NCBI RefSeq assembly: GCF_007197995.1
Contig: NZ_VKKH01000009.1
Span: 1 to 64,000 of the forward strand
DNA length: 64,000 nt
From: Aliiglaciecola sp. M165
GTDB lineage: Bacteria; Pseudomonadota; Gammaproteobacteria; Enterobacterales; Alteromonadaceae
Reading direction: 5' to 3'
A program made the position numbers and the translations under genes. This document shows positions 9,374-18,396 of this stretch, in pieces; position 1 is the stretch's first letter, and each line of letters starts with the position of its first letter. Below the pieces are notes generated by a model, which did no database searches, was not told where the DNA came from, and saw only the letters and a program-made list of their open reading frames with translations.

Positions 9374-10238
9374 AACCCACAACAATAAAGCATGGTGGTT
9401 AGTGTTGCCAATGTTTGCGTTGGTAGCATTTTCAGCAATCATTCCGTTGATGACGGTGGTAAATTATTCTGTTCAGGATATTTTTGACCAAAATACCGCC
9501 TATTTTGTTGGCGTGGAATGGTACCAAGAAGTACTGCGAAACACGCGACTACATGATTCACTACTACGGCAATTTATCTTTTCATTTTCGGTTTTGGCCA
9601 TTGAGATCCCATTGGGTATTTTAGTGGCGTTATTGATGCCAAAGGAAGCCAATTGGAAAACATCATTAGTATTGATCTTGCTGGCACTGCCGCTTTTGAT
9701 CCCTTGGAACGTGGTGGGTACCATCTGGCAGGTGTTTGCCCGCGGTGATATTGGTTTATTTGGCTGGGCTGTTAATGCGATGGGTTTTGAATACAATTAT
9801 ACCGCAAACGCCTTAGATGCCTGGTTAACGGTATTGTTGATGGATGTCTGGCACTGGACACCCTTAGTTGCCTTGCTGTGTTATTCAGGATTACGCGCCA
9901 TTCCTGAGGCTTACTATCAAGCCGCAATGATTGACCGGGCTTCTCGGTGGGCGATATTCAGATATATTCAATTGCCGCGTTTAAAAGGTGTCTTAGTTAT
10001 CGCTGTGTTGCTTAGGTTCATGGACAGCTTTATGATCTATACCGAACCTTTTGTGTTAACGGGCGGCGGTCCAGGAAATGCCACAACCTTTTTAAGTCAA
10101 TCTCTGACGCAGATGGCAGTGGGTCAATTCGATCTCGGCCCGGCAGCGGCTTTCTCGCTAATTTATTTCATGATAGTTCTGTTGGTGTGTTGGCTGTTTT
10201 TTACCACCATCACGCATATGGATAAGGAGCGTCAATGA
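9366..10238 (+). CDS. glpP: Glycerol ABC transporter permease, GlpP-like
   Basis: Inner-membrane permease of about 290 residues with six hydrophobic segments (LVLPMFALVAFSAIIPL near the N-terminus, CWLFFTTI at the end). The EAA-loop region YYQAAMIDRASRWAIFRYIQLP couples to the ATPases. The GTG at 9366 is chosen because GAGGGAG lies seven bases upstream; it overlaps the end of glpT by eight bases. A frame-open extension to 9333 has no such site. It overlaps glpQ by four bases (ATGA). Confidence 0.88.
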   Translation: MNKTHNNKAWWLVLPMFALVAFSAIIPLMTVVNYSVQDIFDQNTAYFVGVEWYQEVLRNTRLHDSLLRQFIFSFSVLAIEIPLGILVALLMPKEANWKTSLVLILLALPLLIPWNVVGTIWQVFARGDIGLFGWAVNAMGFEYNYTANALDAWLTVLLMDVWHWTPLVALLCYSGLRAIPEAYYQAAMIDRASRWAIFRYIQLPRLKGVLVIAVLLRFMDSFMIYTEPFVLTGGGPGNATTFLSQSLTQMAVGQFDLGPAAAFSLIYFMIVLLVCWLFFTTITHMDKERQ

Positions 10239-11056
10239 TGATCGGTGCCAACGCGTTTTCCGTGCGCAAGTTGCTAGGTTTGTTGCTATACCTTTTGTTT
10301 GTATTGTTGCCAATTTATTGGTTGGTGATGATGTCTTTTAAGACTAACGAAGAAATTCTTGGCCAATTAACCCTATGGCCTGCGCAATTCACCTTTGACA
10401 ACTACGTCACCATATTTACCGATCCCTCTTGGTACATGGGCTATGTTAATTCGATGATTTATGTGGTGATGAATACCCTGATCACATTGGTTGTGGCCTT
10501 GCCAGCTGCCTATGCGTTTAGTCGTTACAAATTTGTCGGAGACAAACATCTGTTTTTCTGGCTTTTGAGCAATCGCATGGCACCTCCGGCAGTTTTTCTA
10601 TTGCCATTTTTTCAGTTGTATTCGTCGGTGGGTCTATTTGATACCCACCTTGCTGTTGCCCTGGCCCATTGTTTGTTCAGTATTCCATTGGCCGTTTGGA
10701 TCCTCGAGGGCTTTATGTCTGGCGTGCCAAAAGAAATTGATGAAACTGCCTATATTGATGGATATAGCTTTGGCCACTTTTTTGTCAAAGTCTTTGTCCC
10801 GATGATCCGCTCAGGTATTGGTGTCACCGCATTTTTTAGTTTTATGTTCTCCTGGGTTGAATTGCTGTTGGCACGAACCTTAACCTCTGTGGATGCAAAG
10901 CCCATTTCGGCGATTATGACGCGCACTGTTGGTGCGGCCGGAATTGATTGGGGATTGTTGGCCGCCGCCGGCGTGCTCACTATCATTCCAGGCATACTGG
11001 TGATCTGGTTTGTGCGTAATCATGTGGCCAAAGGCTTTGCCTTGGGCAGAGTCTAA
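10235..11056 (+). CDS. glpQ: Glycerol ABC transporter permease, GlpQ-like
   Basis: Second inner-membrane permease, 273 residues, MalG-like. Six hydrophobic segments are visible. The EAA loop is ETAYIDGYSFGHFFVKVFVP. AAGGAG precedes the start, which overlaps the glpP stop as ATGATGA, indicating translational coupling. This GlpQ is an ABC permease, not the phosphodiesterase of the same name. Heterodimer with GlpP is expected. Confidence 0.88.
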   Translation: MMIGANAFSVRKLLGLLLYLLFVLLPIYWLVMMSFKTNEEILGQLTLWPAQFTFDNYVTIFTDPSWYMGYVNSMIYVVMNTLITLVVALPAAYAFSRYKFVGDKHLFFWLLSNRMAPPAVFLLPFFQLYSSVGLFDTHLAVALAHCLFSIPLAVWILEGFMSGVPKEIDETAYIDGYSFGHFFVKVFVPMIRSGIGVTAFFSFMFSWVELLLARTLTSVDAKPISAIMTRTVGAAGIDWGLLAAAGVLTIIPGILVIWFVRNHVAKGFALGRV

Positions 11057-11091
11057 TCATCAACAACAACTATGAATAGGAACCCTATGTA

Positions 11092-11382
11092 ATGGAAACT
11101 GTCTCGTTTTTTGGATGGATGGCCTGGACTCAACCTACCGCGCTATTTTTCATCGGAATAGGGTCTATTCTTGTTTGTATGACTATTTGGGAAATCAAGC
11201 GACCTTGCACCGAACGTAAGGGCTTTTTACCCATTGCGACAACTAGAGGCGACCGTTTGTTTATCAGCTTGATCACCAGTGGTTTTATTCACCTTTCAGT
11301 GGTCGGTGCAACAGAATGGAGCATATGGACCGCTTTTGGACTGTCTGTCACCCTGTTATTGGTGACGCTGAAATGGGGTTAA
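11092..11382 (+). CDS. glpU: Small membrane protein, DUF2160 (GlpU-like)
   Basis: 96 residues with two to three hydrophobic helices (WTQPTALFFIGIGSILVCMTIW; LISLITSGFIHLSVVG; FGLSVTLLLVTLKWG). A protein of this size and sequence type sits at this spot, between the permeases and the binding protein, in glycerol ABC operons. Its role is unknown; an accessory subunit is plausible from synteny. Confidence 0.82.
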   Translation: METVSFFGWMAWTQPTALFFIGIGSILVCMTIWEIKRPCTERKGFLPIATTRGDRLFISLITSGFIHLSVVGATEWSIWTAFGLSVTLLLVTLKWG

Positions 11383-11460
11383 ATAGTTATCTCAATTTAC
11401 CCTTTGGATTCAAATAAATTCGAATAACTAGACTTTTTAGATTTGGTAAAAGGATAAAAA

Positions 11461-13185
11461 ATGAAATTAAAAATGCTACTCAATTCTGTCGCACTTGGCG
11501 TTTGCTTAACAAGCGTTAGTGTGTTGCCAGCATTAGCCGATGAACAGGCGGCGAAAAAATGGCTGGAGACAGAATTTAGTGATTCAACCTTAACGCCCGA
11601 GCAACAAATGCAGGAAATGCGCTGGTTTATCGATGCGGCCGAATCATTTAAAGGGATGAAAATATCCGTTGCCTCAGAGACCATTGCGACCCACGAATAT
11701 GAATCCAAAGTGCTTGCCAAAGCCTTTGCTGAGATCACTGGAATTGAAGTCACCCATGACTTGATACAGGAGGGTGATGTTGTCGAAAAGCTGCAAACTC
11801 AAATGCAATCGGGCCGTAATATTTATGATGCCTACATTAACGACTCAGATTTAATTGGCACCCACTTTCGGTACGGAAAAGTGGTGGCAATATCTGACAT
11901 GATAGCGACTGACGGCAAAGATCTCACATTACCCACCCTAGATTTAGACGATTTTATTGGTTTGAGTTTCACCACAGGTCCAGATGGCAAGATATATCAA
12001 TTACCGGATCAGCAATTTGCAAATTTGTATTGGTTTAGAGCGGATTGGTTTGCCCGTGACGACCTAAAAGAACAGTTTAAACAGCGTTATGGTTATGAGT
12101 TGGGTGTACCTGTTAATTGGTCTGCCTACGAAGATATTGCCGAGTTTTTCAGTTTGCACGTGAAAAATATTGATGGGCAACGTGTTTATGGACACATGGA
12201 CTATGGCAAAAAAGATCCCTCTTTGGGCTGGCGCTTTACCGATGCCTGGTTTTCGATGGCAGGCGCGGGAGACAAAGGGATCCCAAATGGGTTACCGGTA
12301 GATGAATGGGGCATTCGTGTTGAAGGTTGTCAACCAGTAGGCTCAAGTGTGGAACGTGGTGGCGCTACCAATGGTCCTGCTGCGGTGTATGCCACGCAAA
12401 AGTACGTGGACTGGTTGCGCAACTACGCCCCTCCACAGGCCCAAGGCATGACCTTCTCTGAAGCGGGACCGGTTCCCGCTCAAGGTAATATCGCCCAACA
12501 AATATTCTGGTATACCGCATTTACCGCCAGTATGAACACTGAAGGATTACCAGTGGTAAATGAAGACGGTACCCCAAAATGGCGCATGGCGCCCTCCCCT
12601 AAAGGGCCCTATTGGGAAGAAGGCATGAAACTGGGATATCAGGATACCGGTGCATGGACGTTTCTTAATTCAACGCCCGCTAAACGTCGCCTTGCTGCCT
12701 GGTTATACGCACAATTTACTGTTTCCAAAACCGTATCTTTGAGAAAAACCTTAGTTGGATTAACACCCATCCGAGAATCAGATATTGACTCTGAGCAAAT
12801 GACCGACGCGGCACCCAAACTCGGTGGATTAGTGGAGTTTTATCGCAGCCCAGCACGAAAACAATGGACACCTACCGGCACTAACGTGCCCGACTACCCC
12901 AAGTTGGCGCAATTGTGGTGGAAATATATTGCTGAGGTCGCCAGTGGCGAAAGCACTGCTCAACAAGCCCTTGACGGTTTAGCCAAAGCACAAGATCGCA
13001 TCTTGCAAAGATTGCAGCGCGCAAATGTTCAAGGTGAATGTGGACCAAAACTTAATCGACCACAAAGCGCAGAGTATTGGTTGAATAAACCGGGCGCCCC
13101 CAAAGCCAAATTGGCTAACGAAAAACCCCAAGGTCAAACCGTCGCTTACGATGAATTGCTCAAAAGTTGGCAATCTGACAAATAA
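11461..13185 (+). CDS. glpV: Glycerol ABC transporter substrate-binding protein, GlpV-like
   Basis: Periplasmic binding protein of 574 residues, larger than ordinary sugar-binding proteins and of the size of GlpV. A cleavable signal peptide ends ALA-DE after residue 26. AAGGA lies before the ATG. The mature protein starts with a helical stretch (QMQEMRWFIDAAESFKGM) and then an extracellular solute-binding type 1 fold (ETIATHEYES, FRADWFARDDL, GAWTFLNSTPAKRRLAAWLYAQ). Last gene of the importer operon. No glpD, glpK, glpF or glpR is in the window. Confidence 0.86.
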   Translation: MKLKMLLNSVALGVCLTSVSVLPALADEQAAKKWLETEFSDSTLTPEQQMQEMRWFIDAAESFKGMKISVASETIATHEYESKVLAKAFAEITGIEVTHDLIQEGDVVEKLQTQMQSGRNIYDAYINDSDLIGTHFRYGKVVAISDMIATDGKDLTLPTLDLDDFIGLSFTTGPDGKIYQLPDQQFANLYWFRADWFARDDLKEQFKQRYGYELGVPVNWSAYEDIAEFFSLHVKNIDGQRVYGHMDYGKKDPSLGWRFTDAWFSMAGAGDKGIPNGLPVDEWGIRVEGCQPVGSSVERGGATNGPAAVYATQKYVDWLRNYAPPQAQGMTFSEAGPVPAQGNIAQQIFWYTAFTASMNTEGLPVVNEDGTPKWRMAPSPKGPYWEEGMKLGYQDTGAWTFLNSTPAKRRLAAWLYAQFTVSKTVSLRKTLVGLTPIRESDIDSEQMTDAAPKLGGLVEFYRSPARKQWTPTGTNVPDYPKLAQLWWKYIAEVASGESTAQQALDGLAKAQDRILQRLQRANVQGECGPKLNRPQSAEYWLNKPGAPKAKLANEKPQGQTVAYDELLKSWQSDK

Positions 13186-13211
13186 GTTTTTTGAAAAATA
13201 ATGTTAGACAG

Positions 13212-13238
13212 TGTCTCCTTTTTTAACGTTGATACGTC
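13212..13238 (+). promoter_or_regulatory. Candidate ECF42-type promoter upstream of the YCII gene
   Basis: TGTCTC (13212-13217), a 17-base spacer and CGTC (13235-13238) resemble the TGTCGA / CGWC promoter reported for ECF42 sigma factors. The match is imperfect (4 of 6 in the -35), and it lies about 70 bases before the gene. Inferred from the presence of an ECF42-like sigma factor gene nearby. Confidence 0.3.
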
Positions 13239-13305
13239 ATTGAAATAGGCAAACAACAAAATCGTTGTTAGCCGTATCAATGAGAACTATTAAGGAAATT
13301 AAAAA

Positions 13306-13662
13306 ATGAATGACTATATGCTGATTTACAAAGGTGGTAACCCTAACTGGATGACCGAAACTTCTCCGGAAGAACTGGCTGCGACCATGGAAAAATGGGG
13401 ACAATGGATGGGTAATTTAGAAGCAAAAGGACAACTCTCTACTGGTGGTTCGCCTTTGCACTACTCTGGCAAAAATCTCACAGGTGACGGCGTTGTGACG
13501 GATGTATCTTTAGCTGAAATTAAAGAACTGGTCACCGGCTTTAGTATAGTGCGCGCAGACAACATGGACGCAGCGATTGCAATTGCCAAGGACTGTCCGA
13601 TATTTCTGTACCCTGACATCACTGTAGAAATCCGCGAAGTCGCTAACCCAGGGGCGGAGTAG
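13306..13662 (+). CDS. YCII/DGPF-related protein
   Basis: A 118-residue cytoplasmic protein beginning MNDYMLIYKGG. It has the fold pattern of YCII-related (DGPF) proteins: MEKWGQWMGNLEAKGQL, GGSPL, and LVTGFSIVRADNMDAAIAIAKDCP. The block that is normally VxDGPFAExKE reads VTDVSLAEIKE, so the DGPF signature is lost. DGPF proteins are the hallmark neighbours and targets of ECF42 sigma factors, and an ECF42-like gene lies 0.9 kb away on the other strand. Biochemical activity is unknown. A good ribosome site (AAGGAA) precedes the ATG. Confidence 0.85.
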   Translation: MNDYMLIYKGGNPNWMTETSPEELAATMEKWGQWMGNLEAKGQLSTGGSPLHYSGKNLTGDGVVTDVSLAEIKELVTGFSIVRADNMDAAIAIAKDCPIFLYPDITVEIREVANPGAE

Positions 13663-13669
13663 TACTGCG

Positions 13670-14590
13670 GCTTCATCTCCGGGCGCGTCCATTACATCAT
13701 CTCGAACGTGCCCACTACGTCATCTCCGAGCGCTCTTATCGGAGATCTCTTCATACCCATAGAGATCCCCGATCAAGAAAGTTTCGGGGACGACGTGCTA
13801 AATTAAACTTCGGGGACGAACTAATTTGCTAGCGTCGTCTCCGAACGTGCCCACTACGTCATCTCCGAGCGCGTCCGTTACGTCATCTCCGAGCGCTCTT
13901 ATCGGAGATCTCTTAATACCCGTAGAGATCCCCGATCAAGAACGTTTCGGGGACGACGTACTACATTAAACTTCGGGGAAGAACTAATTTGCTAGCGTCG
14001 TCTCCGAACGTGCCCACTACGTCATCTCCGAGCGCTCTTATCGGAAATCTCTTAATACCCGTAGAGATCCCCGATCAAGAACGTTTCGGGGACGACGTGC
14101 TAAATTAAACTTCGGGGACGACGTGCTACATTAAACTTCGGGGACGAACTAATTTGCTAGCGTCGTCTCCGAGCGCGTCCATTACGTCATTTCCGAGCGC
14201 GTCCGTTACGTCATCTCCGAGCGCTCTTATCGGAGATCTCTTAATACCCATAGAGATCCCCGATCAAGAACGTTTCGGGGACGACTTGCTAAATTAAACT
14301 TCGGGGAAGAACTAATTTACTAGCGTCGTCTCCGAACGCGTCCATTACTTCATCTCGAACGTGCTCACTACGTCATCACCGAGCGCTCCAATTACGTCAT
14401 CTCCGAGCGCTCTTATCGGAGATCTCTTCATACCCATAGAGATCCCCGATCAAGAACGTTTCGGGGACGACGTGCTACATTAAACTTCGGGAACGATACG
14501 CTAAATTAAACTTTCAAGGATGGCGCACCAGATTATACTTCGGAGACGACGTGCCAAATTATACTTCGGAGAAGACGCACCAGATTATAA
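13670..14590. repeat. Large bidirectional tandem-repeat array, locus 2
   Basis: About 0.9 kb with no gene. A core block starting CGCTCTTATCGGAGATCTCTT recurs five times, at 13731, 13894, 14033 (GGAAAT variant), 14222 and 14408, spacings 139-189 bases. Each core contains a hairpin (TCCCCGA ... TTCGGGGA). To its right are direct units of the type ACTTCGGGGACGACGTG followed by CTAAATTA. To its left are ~24-base units (CGTCATCTCCGAGCG then CGTCCGTTA), which look like the same unit in reverse orientation. Units at the right end (14505-14580) are more degenerate. Confidence 0.9.
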
Positions 14591-14594
14591 CTCC

Positions 14595-15884
14595 CTACCC
14601 CTTCTCACCTATCAACTTATTTATCTGTGACAACATGACTGCATTTTCATGCTTACTTCCGCCTTTTTTAATGGCTTCATCCGCGCATTGATGTGCTGCG
14701 TTTTTATTGCCCTTCATCGCGTACAAATGGGCAAGCGTAGCCAATGGCAGATGAGATTGTATAAAAATCGGCTCAGATTTTAGACGCTCAACGCTTTGTA
14801 TAGCTTGTTCAACTTCGCCGCAATAAGCCTGCGCGACAGCTAGGTTTAATTGAGTAACTGGTGATTTTGTTACGATAAACAATTGCTGATATAGCGCGTA
14901 TATTCGCGGCCAGTTAGTAAGTTCGAAACTCGCAGCAATGCAATGTTGTTGTGCAATACATGCTTCTAGAAAATATCTCCCTGTGCCCAGCTTGTTCATA
15001 TGTGTCGCGTAGTCTAGCAACGCCGAAGCAGAAACAATTTGCTCGCCATCCCATAAACTTCGGTCTTGAGCATCAATAGGTATATTCCTTCCTTGGCTAT
15101 CCACTTTTGATTCCGATCTGGCCATGAGGAACTGCATCAATGCACTCAGGCCAAAAGTGTCTTGATTGGCGATATTTTTTTCACTCATTAACAGTTGAGT
15201 TTGGGCCAGAGCGTCTTTACACAGCATGGTATCGGTACGATGTTTGTCACTCGTACTATGGAAACCCTCGTTAAATAATAAATACAAGGTGGTATGAACC
15301 GAATTCAACGCATAAGGTAAGTGCTGTTCTTCGGGAATACGAAATTGATGTTCCTTTAATTTTTGTTTGGTACGAAGCAAACGTTTTTTAACCGTTGCCT
15401 CGCTAAGCAACAAGGCTTTAGCAATGGCGCTGATGCTCAATCCACATAAGGTTTTAAGCATAAAAGGCAATCGATTTTGGGGAGCAATATCTTCATGGCT
15501 GCACATAAACAACATACGTAGTTGGTCATCTTGGATGCGCTCCTCAGAGAAGCAGGCATCCAATGTGCTGTTGGCTGTCCAGTCACTTTGTAGAACATGA
15601 CTAAACTCTTGTGCATATTTTATCTGGGTACGGGTTTGGCGGATCTTGTCCAGTGCGCGATTTTTTGCCACTTTGAGCAACCACGCTTTTGGGTTATCGG
15701 GCACTCCATCATGTTGCCACTGATCCAGAGCGCTGACCATCGACTCTTGCAACACGTCTTCGGCGAGTTCAAGATTGTGTGCGCCAAAGACTCGCACGAG
15801 CACTGCCAATAATTTCGGAGACTGTTGTTGCTGAATCACCGCTAACAACGAAGACACTTTGTCCGGTCTTTTTTGTACAGTCAT
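14595..15884 (-). CDS. ECF42-type RNA polymerase sigma factor
   Basis: Extracytoplasmic-function sigma factor with a long C-terminal extension, 429 residues in all. Sigma-2 spans about residues 20-80 (LAEDVLQESMVSALDQW, NPKAWLLKVAKNRALDKIR). Sigma-4 spans about 130-190 (LCGLSISAIAKALLLSEATV). The extension contains LYLLFNEGFHSTS and helical, TPR-like repeats (SPVTQLNLAVAQAYCG), as in the ECF42 group, where it replaces a separate anti-sigma factor. It faces the YCII-related gene across the repeat array. Promoter targets are inferred only. Confidence 0.9.
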   Translation of the reverse strand: MTVQKRPDKVSSLLAVIQQQQSPKLLAVLVRVFGAHNLELAEDVLQESMVSALDQWQHDGVPDNPKAWLLKVAKNRALDKIRQTRTQIKYAQEFSHVLQSDWTANSTLDACFSEERIQDDQLRMLFMCSHEDIAPQNRLPFMLKTLCGLSISAIAKALLLSEATVKKRLLRTKQKLKEHQFRIPEEQHLPYALNSVHTTLYLLFNEGFHSTSDKHRTDTMLCKDALAQTQLLMSEKNIANQDTFGLSALMQFLMARSESKVDSQGRNIPIDAQDRSLWDGEQIVSASALLDYATHMNKLGTGRYFLEACIAQQHCIAASFELTNWPRIYALYQQLFIVTKSPVTQLNLAVAQAYCGEVEQAIQSVERLKSEPIFIQSHLPLATLAHLYAMKGNKNAAHQCADEAIKKGGSKHENAVMLSQINKLIGEKG

Positions 15885-16161
15885 ACTCTTCGCGAAGCTT
15901 TCCTAATTATCTTGAAGCAAGTGTATCCTTTAACGGAATTCGCTTCACTGTTCTCACACCCAATCCGAACACTGAATATCACATATACGCCATGTAACTG
16001 CCCGCAAAAAATGCAGGTTTTAACCTAAAAATCTGTCATTTGGTCGCAAAATTCATTAGTTTAGTGAATTAAATTAGAAATGGGCCTGTTGAGAGTGAGC
16101 TTTTCTAAGCACAGTCGCATATAGGAAGACACCATCAAAATAACGACAGTGAAGAGGAAGT

Positions 16162-18237
16162 ATGAAAAAGACCCTACTAGCAGCAAGCGTGGCTTCTGTA
16201 TTTATCCTAGGCGCATGTAGCAAACCCGCAGAGCAAACCCAATCTGAATCGCCAGCACAACAAACTGAACAGGTAACCAATGCCGAACTAGGCAGTTTTG
16301 GTATCGAGCTTGATGCGCGAGATGAATCAGTTAAACCCGGTGACGATTTTTTCAACTATGCCGGTGGAACCTGGTACCGCAATTTCGAAATGCCTAGCGA
16401 CAAAACACGCTATGGCGCTTTTGACAAACTTGCTGAACGAAGCGAAAAACAAATCAAAGCGATTATTGACGAAGTTGCCAGCGCACAGAACTTAAACGCT
16501 GAACAACAAATGATTGCCGATTTCTATGCTTCCTATATGGATACAGAGACAGCGAATGCTAAGGGTATTACGCCCATCGCGCCTGTGCTTGAGCGTATAA
16601 ACAATATCGAAAATAAAACACAATTGACCGAAGCTTTCGGGCGCTCTTGGTTAGATGGCTCGGTCAGTCCCATTGCCGGTGGCATGTGGTTCAATCGCTT
16701 AGATCCTGATCAATACCAAATGTCGATTGGGGTGGCGGGGCTCGGTATGCCAGATCGTTCTTATTATCTTGAAGATACTGAACGCTTTGTAAAAATTCGC
16801 GAAGCTTATGTGGCACACATTGAAGAGATGTTGAATTTTGCCGAGGTCGAAGATGCCGCGCAAAAAGCACAAGACATAATGGCACTGGAAACCAAAATTG
16901 CTGAAGTTCAATGGCCACGTGAGAAACGTCGTAATCGCGACCTGACGCTAAACCAGGTAGACCGGGCAAACTTGAACACCGAATACCCGAATTTTGATTG
17001 GGACACCTATTTTGCACAAACCGGTTACCAAATCCCTCACATCAATGTTTCACAACCGGATCCAATAAAAGACGTAATTGGTGTTGTTAATGCCGAACCT
17101 TTATCGGTTTGGAAAGATTATATGACGTATCACACGCTATCGAATAATGCACGATTCTTGTCAGACGACGTGTTTACTGCAAACTTCAACTTTTATGGAA
17201 AAACACTTAGCGGGCAACAAGAGCCCCGTCCTCGCTGGAAACGCGCTATCGCTGATATGTCTGGCACCCAATCCTTAGGCTTTGCGATTGGCAAAACCTA
17301 TGTTGAAAAACATTTTCCAGCAAGCTCGAAGGAGCAGATGGCTGAGTTGGTAGAAAACCTGCGTAAGGCACTGGGCGAACGTATTGAAAACTTAGACTGG
17401 ATGGGCGACGAAACTAAGGTTAACGCTCAAGCAAAACTTGCAGCATTTCGCCCTAAAATTGGTTACCCAGACCAATGGCAAAACTTTGACGGATTAGAAA
17501 TCAAAGCAGATGATTTGGTTGGTAACATTGTAAGAATGCGCCAGTTTTTCCGTGATGACAGTGCGTCCAAAGAGTTGTTGAAAACCGATCGCGAACGTTG
17601 GGGTATGACACCGCAGCGTGTCAACGCTTATTACAATCCATCATTCAATGAAATTGTTTTCCCTGCCGCTATTTTGCAGCCTCCGTTCTTCGATCCAAAT
17701 GCAGATCCGGCGGTCAATTACGGCGCTATCGGTGCCGTAATTGGTCACGAGATGGGACACGGTTTTGACGATCAAGGCTCTAAATCTGATGCCAACGGTA
17801 TTCAACAAAACTGGTGGAAAGATGAAGATCGCGCAGCGTTTGAAGCAAAAGCTGATATGCTTGCCGCCCAATACAGTGCCTACGAGCCGATAGAAGGAAA
17901 CTTCGTAAATGGCCGTAATAGCCTCGGTGAAAACATTGGTGATGTGGGTGGCCTTGCAATGGCTTATCATGCCTACAAGCTGAGCCTAAACGGCGAAGAA
18001 GCACCTGTCATTGATGGTGTCACAGGCGACCAACGATTCTTCTTGGCATGGGCACAAGTTTGGCGCGAAAAACGCACTGAGCAAAGTATGCTTTCGCAGT
18101 TGAAAGCCGGTACCCACGCGCCAGGCAGATTCAGAGCGCTGGCACCGCGTAATCACGATGCATGGTATGAAGCCTTTAATGTCCAGCCTGAAGATGCTCT
18201 GTACCTTGCACCAGAAGAACGTGTAAGGATTTGGTAG
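16162..18237 (+). CDS. M13 family zinc metallopeptidase lipoprotein (neprilysin/PepO-like)
   Basis: Cell-envelope endopeptidase for small peptides, 691 residues. The lipobox is LGAC with C19. The N-terminal M13 domain begins near GDDFFNYAGGTW. The zinc site HEMGH lies at about residues 528-532 in GHEMGHGFDDQG, with the third ligand in NSLGENIGDVGG. The C-terminus closes with RVRIW, as is usual for M13 enzymes. A strong GAGGAAGT ribosome site precedes the ATG. Monocistronic with a clear terminator. Confidence 0.95.
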   Translation: MKKTLLAASVASVFILGACSKPAEQTQSESPAQQTEQVTNAELGSFGIELDARDESVKPGDDFFNYAGGTWYRNFEMPSDKTRYGAFDKLAERSEKQIKAIIDEVASAQNLNAEQQMIADFYASYMDTETANAKGITPIAPVLERINNIENKTQLTEAFGRSWLDGSVSPIAGGMWFNRLDPDQYQMSIGVAGLGMPDRSYYLEDTERFVKIREAYVAHIEEMLNFAEVEDAAQKAQDIMALETKIAEVQWPREKRRNRDLTLNQVDRANLNTEYPNFDWDTYFAQTGYQIPHINVSQPDPIKDVIGVVNAEPLSVWKDYMTYHTLSNNARFLSDDVFTANFNFYGKTLSGQQEPRPRWKRAIADMSGTQSLGFAIGKTYVEKHFPASSKEQMAELVENLRKALGERIENLDWMGDETKVNAQAKLAAFRPKIGYPDQWQNFDGLEIKADDLVGNIVRMRQFFRDDSASKELLKTDRERWGMTPQRVNAYYNPSFNEIVFPAAILQPPFFDPNADPAVNYGAIGAVIGHEMGHGFDDQGSKSDANGIQQNWWKDEDRAAFEAKADMLAAQYSAYEPIEGNFVNGRNSLGENIGDVGGLAMAYHAYKLSLNGEEAPVIDGVTGDQRFFLAWAQVWREKRTEQSMLSQLKAGTHAPGRFRALAPRNHDAWYEAFNVQPEDALYLAPEERVRIW

Positions 18238-18253
18238 CCATAGCCAACTGATT

Positions 18254-18281
18254 TGGGGCGCTATCTAAGCGCCCTTTTTTA
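18254..18281 (+). terminator. Rho-independent terminator after the M13 peptidase
   Basis: GGGCGCT and AGCGCCC pair around a short loop and are followed by six T. Confidence 0.9.
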
Positions 18282-18396
18282 TGGCCGTTCAATCGAGGAC
18301 AATTGAATTCGGTCAATGCTAGGTTTTCGTGCGACTTTCACATAACATGGATCCTTTTCCTTCAATAAATCGTGAAGAAATCCGAATCAGGCAATC

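Noticed and set aside
13670-14590. CRISPR array
   Set aside because: Units are contiguous or in variable blocks, in both orientations, with no unique spacers of constant length and no cas genes nearby.
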